This document shows, piece by piece, positions 13,055-15,299 of a stretch of DNA of 15,299 nucleotides. The DNA lies in NCBI GenBank assembly GCA_023249165.1, contig JAHFDE010000012.1, forward strand, positions 7,591 through 22,889. The letters are read 5' to 3'. The notes beneath the pieces are model-generated. The model worked only from the letters and a program-made list of their open reading frames with translations, ran no database searches and was not told where the DNA came from. The position numbers and the translations under genes are program-made. Within the stretch, counting starts at the first letter, position 1; every line of letters starts with the position of its first letter. This stretch comes from Candidatus Methylomirabilota bacterium. Its GTDB lineage: Bacteria; Methylomirabilota; Methylomirabilia; Methylomirabilales; CSP1-5.

Positions 13055-13234
13055 ATGGTGCGCGCACCGAGCTGCTCCACATGCGGATCCTTCCTCACAG
13101 GCTTCGAACTGGACAAAGAACTCAATTTCTTCATCCACTTCTGCCCTGAGTGCAGAAGTGCGGAAGAGAAGACTGCTCGGCTCAAGGCGAAAGAGGAAGT
13201 CGCCGAGGGTAAGGCGGTCAAGGAGGCGGCCTAG
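13055..13234 (+). CDS. Small zinc-ribbon-like protein
   Basis: 59-residue protein. CSTC (residues 7-10) and CPEC (30-33) make a four-Cys knuckle pair separated by about 20 residues (FLTGFELDKELNFFIHF), the layout of a zinc ribbon. The remaining C-terminal third is a charged Lys/Glu/Ala helix (EEKTARLKAKEEVAEGKAVK). The start at 13055 is well fixed by AGGAGGTGA five bases upstream, the best SD in the window. A promoter upstream and a good terminator downstream make it a separate unit. Function is not recognised; small ribbons of this type may bind nucleic acid or a partner protein. Confidence 0.8.
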   Translation: MVRAPSCSTCGSFLTGFELDKELNFFIHFCPECRSAEEKTARLKAKEEVAEGKAVKEAA

Positions 13235-13293
13235 CCTCTCGCAGTTGATGGACAAAGTCTAAGGGCCCGGTCCCCCCAGCCCCGGAACGCAGA

Positions 13294-13323
13294 GGGTCGC
13301 CAGAAATGGCGGCCCGTTTTTTT
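13294..13323 (+). terminator. Intrinsic terminator of the zinc-ribbon gene
   Basis: A 9-bp stem (GGGTCGCCA paired with TGGCGGCCC, one T-G wobble) with a GAAA tetraloop is followed by G and seven T residues (13317-13323). Confidence 0.88.
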
Positions 13324-13362
13324 CTGCGCCAGCTTGCGCGACTGCTGCGGTATCATACCCGG

Positions 13363-13589
13363 GTGAAACTCGGAGTCCTCAAGGCGTTTCGGGAGCATCC
13401 GGAGGCGCGCAGCTCTCCCAGATCATCGGCGGCTGGCTGTACGACCAGGTGGGGTACACCAACCTGATCCTGATCAGCGCCGGCTTCACCGCCCTCTGCT
13501 GGCTTCTCGTCCCCCTCCTGAAGCTCGAGGAACTCGAGACCCAGGCCCGACAGGCAGTCCTGACGGCTCCCGCTTCAGCGAGCCCCTGA
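13363..13589 (+). pseudogene. Internally deleted MFS transporter remnant
   Basis: Frame 3 from 13404 to a TGA at 13587 encodes AQLSQIIGGWLYDQVGYTNL then ILISAGFTALCWLLVPLLKL and a short tail ETQARQAVLTAPASASP. This is the last two helices and tail of a major facilitator transporter (GGWLYDxxGY is a usual loop between them). Just upstream, a GTG at 13363 in another frame gives VKLGVLKAFREHPE, which looks like the N-terminal leader of such a transporter. The two pieces abut near 13404, so a ~1 kb internal deletion with frame change is the simplest reading. No functional product is expected. Confidence 0.6.
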
Positions 13590-13603
13590 GCCGGATCGCC
13601 CAC

Positions 13604-13699
13604 GAATCGTGGCCTGCCCTAGCAGTATCAGTATCCGCCGCACCGTCCGCACGGCGAGGAAGCATCACAATCACCACGATGACCGCCACCACCCCCCCA
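13604..13699 (-). pseudogene. Decayed second copy of the HMA-like gene's N-terminal part
   Basis: Bases 13604-13624 match 12660-12680 of the HMA-like gene at 20 of 21 positions, on the same strand, and the sequence on to 13699 keeps patchy similarity to the membrane-segment codons and start. The minus-strand frame gives MVAVIVVIVMLPRR, still hydrophobic, but it loses the HMA domain. The rest of the copy is absent. Confidence 0.45.
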
Positions 13700-13935
13700 T
13701 CGGGCTTTTCCTTCCGTGCCCAGCGCGCTCCGTTAACGAAGACGTCTCCCGAAGTTCAAGACAGAGCCTATTGTGTTGGATCTCCCGGAGCGGGGACAGA
13801 CCAGGTTTTCGCAAGCACGCTTCGCAACGAAGGTAGGAGGCCCGAAAATTGCAAGTACTCTCCCTGGGGACTCCAGATCAAGTGGTATGAAGGTGTGGAT
13901 CACGGTGTCTGGATCAGGACGTAAAGGGGGGTCAC
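13700..13935. other. Non-coding stretch before the small membrane protein
   Basis: About 235 bases with no recognised gene, terminator or promoter. Short open frames exist on both strands but have no SD and no familiar pattern. Confidence 0.4.
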
Positions 13936-14262
13936 ATGCACAGGAAGCTTTCTCGGTTGACAAAGGCTGGAATAGTGCTGGCAATCGTCATTCTCCTTGG
14001 GACGGTTGCTTTACAACTGAAGGGTCCGAAATTACTGAAAGGTGACCTGTGGACTGAAGAAGAACTCAGGACGAAGATAACCCGCGTGGACACCTCAAAG
14101 CCGGAGGAGGTGTATCTTGTAACGGAGATCTTGTTCCAACATCAGAAGGTCCAGGAAGGATTCAACCGCCTGCTCCTCCAGTTAAACACCTTGTGGTCGA
14201 CCATCTTACTCTTGTCCCTCATCATTGAGTGCCTCCACCGGACGACAGTGAGGCCCGGGTGA
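13936..14262 (+). CDS. Small hypothetical membrane protein (two membrane segments)
   Basis: 108-residue protein. Residues 11-27 (AGIVLAIVILLGTVALQ) are a first membrane segment after a basic N-terminus MHRKLSRLTK; residues 86-98 (LWSTILLLSLIIE) a shorter second. The loop between (about 30-84) is charged and includes WTEEELRTKITRVDTSKPEE and a helical EILFQHQKVQEGFNRLLLQL. AGGGGGG precedes the ATG by five bases. Codon use is less GC-rich than in the pfkA/ttuA genes, as is the surrounding stretch, which may point to different ancestry. No family is recognised. Confidence 0.65.
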   Translation: MHRKLSRLTKAGIVLAIVILLGTVALQLKGPKLLKGDLWTEEELRTKITRVDTSKPEEVYLVTEILFQHQKVQEGFNRLLLQLNTLWSTILLLSLIIECLHRTTVRPG

Positions 14263-14266
14263 GTGG

Positions 14267-14389
14267 CTATACGAAAGCATTTGTCAGTACACGATTTGAG
14301 CTATCCCTGATTTGACCCCATGCCCGCTTGAGCCCGCGCAGGACTTTGCCCACCTGGACGAGTTCGGCCTTGAACTTCATCTGGGCCAT
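14267..14389 (-). pseudogene. Possible DUF1905-type N-terminal remnant
   Basis: A minus-strand frame from ATG at 14389 begins MAQMKFKAELVQVGK, which resembles the start of DUF1905 proteins (KFxAxLxxxGKTATGI). After Lys15 the sequence (VLRGLKRAWGQIRDSSN) leaves the family pattern and stops at residue 40. DUF1905 domains are around 80-100 residues, so this would be a frame-broken stump. The match is short and by eye. Confidence 0.22.
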
Positions 14390-14545
14390 AACCGAGCGAT
14401 CTGAACCTGCGCCATGGCCCTGTTGCGGAACCGAGGCCGTACTGCCTGTGAGGGCGGTTGCCTCCCGATTCCGAGTTGAGTATGCTTGGGGTGGCCCATC
14501 GAAATGGTGCTCTGAAGCAAAGCCCAGAGAGGATCTTGATTCACC

Positions 14546-14743
14546 ATGGTCTGGCCGCTCGTGAACATCTGCACTGGCCTGTTCCTCCTCACCCTTGCCT
14601 TCAAGCCTGAATGGTTTGGGATGGACTTGAAAAGAGAGCTGGCGACGAGGCCAAAGCATGTGACTGTCCTGAAGTGGGTCGGCGCTATCGTCCTCGTTGT
14701 TGGTCTGTTCGACCTCCTTGTCAGGTTCCTCCGCTTCCTGTGA
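14546..14743 (+). CDS. Small hypothetical membrane protein (two membrane segments)
   Basis: 65-residue protein. Residues 3-19 (WPLVNICTGLFLLTLAF) and 42-62 (LKWVGAIVLVVGLFDLLVRF) are membrane segments, joined by a short charged loop (KPEWFGMDLKRELATRPKHV). The hairpin topology and positive loop are plausible for a real inner-membrane peptide. The SD is poor: GAGAGG lies about 13 bases before the ATG. A longer antisense frame covers the same bases but is hydrophilic and of unlikely composition. No family is recognised. Confidence 0.5.
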   Translation: MVWPLVNICTGLFLLTLAFKPEWFGMDLKRELATRPKHVTVLKWVGAIVLVVGLFDLLVRFLRFL

Positions 14744-14808
14744 AGATGGTTGGTCCTGACTTGCCATTTTGGAGAGAAAGGGGTCGGGAGTCCTTTTCAA
14801 TTCCTTCC

Positions 14809-14837
14809 TTGCCAAGCGGGCTTGAAACCACTATATT
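14809..14837 (+). promoter_or_regulatory. rnpB promoter
   Basis: TTGCCA (14809-14814) and TATATT (14832-14837) are each one base from consensus and 17 bases apart. The expected start, seven or eight bases later, coincides with the 5' end of the P1 helix at 14845. Confidence 0.85.
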
Positions 14838-14844
14838 TGTCCTC

Positions 14845-15280
14845 GGCTGGAGTGGGCCGGGTGGTCGCTCTGATCGCAAGATTGGGGAGGAAAGTCCGGA
14901 CTCCACAGGGCAGGGTGGTGGGTAACGCCCACCGGGGGCAACCCCAGGGACAGTGCCACAGAAAACATACCGCCACGCCAGCAGCCCTTGCTCTCTTTCT
15001 TGTTGAGGGCTGCCCGCGGGGTAAGGGTGAAAAGGTGCGGTAAGAGCGCACCAGCAGCCCGGCGACGGGCTGGCTTGGCAAACCCCACCCGGAGCAAGGC
15101 CAAATAGGTTCCGCCCCCTTGCTGTTGATCAGTGAGGCAGAGAGTGGCCCGCTCTCATGGCCCGAAAGCCAGGCGGAACGGGTAGGCCGCTAGAGTCCCG
15201 CAGCAATGCGGGACCCAGAGGAATGACCACCCTTCGCCGCGAGGCGAAGACAGGATCCGGCTTACAGGTCCACTCCAGCC
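14845..15280 (+). ncRNA. rnpB: RNase P RNA, bacterial class A
   Basis: Catalytic RNA of RNase P, which trims the 5' leader of pre-tRNA. The conserved 5' block GAGGAAAGTCCGGACTCC (14886-14903) is present, followed by the ACAGAAAACATACCGCC region (14957-14973), GGTAAGGGTGAAAAGGTGCG (15020-15039), GCAAACCCCACCCGGAGCAA, and the 3' block with GAATGACCACC, ACAGGATCCGGCTTACAGG. The first 14 bases (GGCTGGAGTGGGCC) pair with the last 14 (15267-15280) with one wobble, forming P1. Its length, 436 bases, is normal for class A. It has its own promoter and ends in a T-run; protein-like frames within it are chance. Confidence 0.97.
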
Positions 15281-15285
15281 TTTTT
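15267..15285 (+). terminator. rnpB 3' end with U-tract
   Basis: The 3' strand of P1 is directly followed by TTTTTCTCTTT (15281-15291), so P1 pairing and the U-run may serve as terminator. Confidence 0.5.
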
Positions 15286-15299
15286 CTCTTTCCTGGATC

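Noticed and set aside
13235..13293. Possible small structured RNA (SRP-like) before the terminator
   Set aside because: The CCGGAACGCAG piece only superficially recalls the SRP RNA tip; the conserved GGAAGNAGC loop and long stem are absent.
13700..13935. Possible insertion-sequence end or transposase remnant
   Set aside because: Short frames on both strands gave no recognisable transposase motif and no terminal inverted repeat could be found.
14267..14815. Minus-strand frame of 182 codons over the small membrane-protein gene
   Set aside because: Hydrophilic, without SD, and antisense to a plausible membrane hairpin; only its last 40 codons show any family resemblance and are listed separately at low confidence.

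Overview
This window is high-GC bacterial DNA with ordinary SD-led genes, short intergenic gaps and a class A RNase P RNA. The gene content and the style of intergenic repeats would fit a GC-rich soil, sediment or groundwater lineage such as Methylomirabilota (NC10/Rokubacteria). That placement is an impression from gene content, not a phylogeny.

Layout, left to right. (1) 1-3796, plus strand: a tightly coupled set made of the 3' end of a hydantoinase/5-oxoprolinase A subunit, the complete B subunit, a small lipoprotein and a DUF4392 D-glutamate cyclase-like protein. Together they suggest 5-oxoproline/D-glutamate metabolism. (2) 3797-4550: a P-II protein gene behind a very good sigma-54 promoter, ending in heptamer repeats and a strong terminator. 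(3) 4603-5970: a degenerate HAD-like protein and a HEAT-TPR protein. (4) 5966-6076: a 111-bp MITE-like element with perfect terminal inverted repeats, placed exactly on the stop codon of the TPR gene. (5) 6091-7469, minus strand: an SDR oxidoreductase followed by an unrecognised protein, then a gap with two inverted arrays of 9-bp repeats. (6) 7828-8541, minus: a two-domain PilZ protein, divergent from a second P-II gene (8636-8989, plus). (7) 9077-9187: a remnant of a beta-propeller gene. (8) 9188-12753, minus: trmI (tRNA m1A58), pfkA, ttuA and ttuB (tRNA 2-thiolation at position 54) and a membrane-anchored HMA-like protein. (9) 13055-13234: a small zinc-ribbon protein with promoter and terminator. 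(10) 13363-14400: a gene graveyard holding remnants of an MFS transporter, of a second HMA-like gene and possibly of a DUF1905 gene, with two small membrane-protein genes in and beside it. (11) 14845-15280: rnpB with a near-consensus promoter and a U-tract terminator.

The genes suggest three themes. One is nitrogen and glutamate handling: oxoprolinase, D-glutamate cyclase and two P-II signal proteins, one under sigma-54 control. The second is tRNA T-loop modification: TtuA and TtuB act at U54 and TrmI at A58. The third is genome decay and repeat spread, seen as several gene stumps, a MITE, and 7- and 9-bp tandem repeats in intergenic gaps. The observations most worth a second look are the TtuB-like sulfur carrier with five residues after its diglycine, the cyclase/oxoprolinase/lipoprotein operon, and the dispersed 9-bp repeats.
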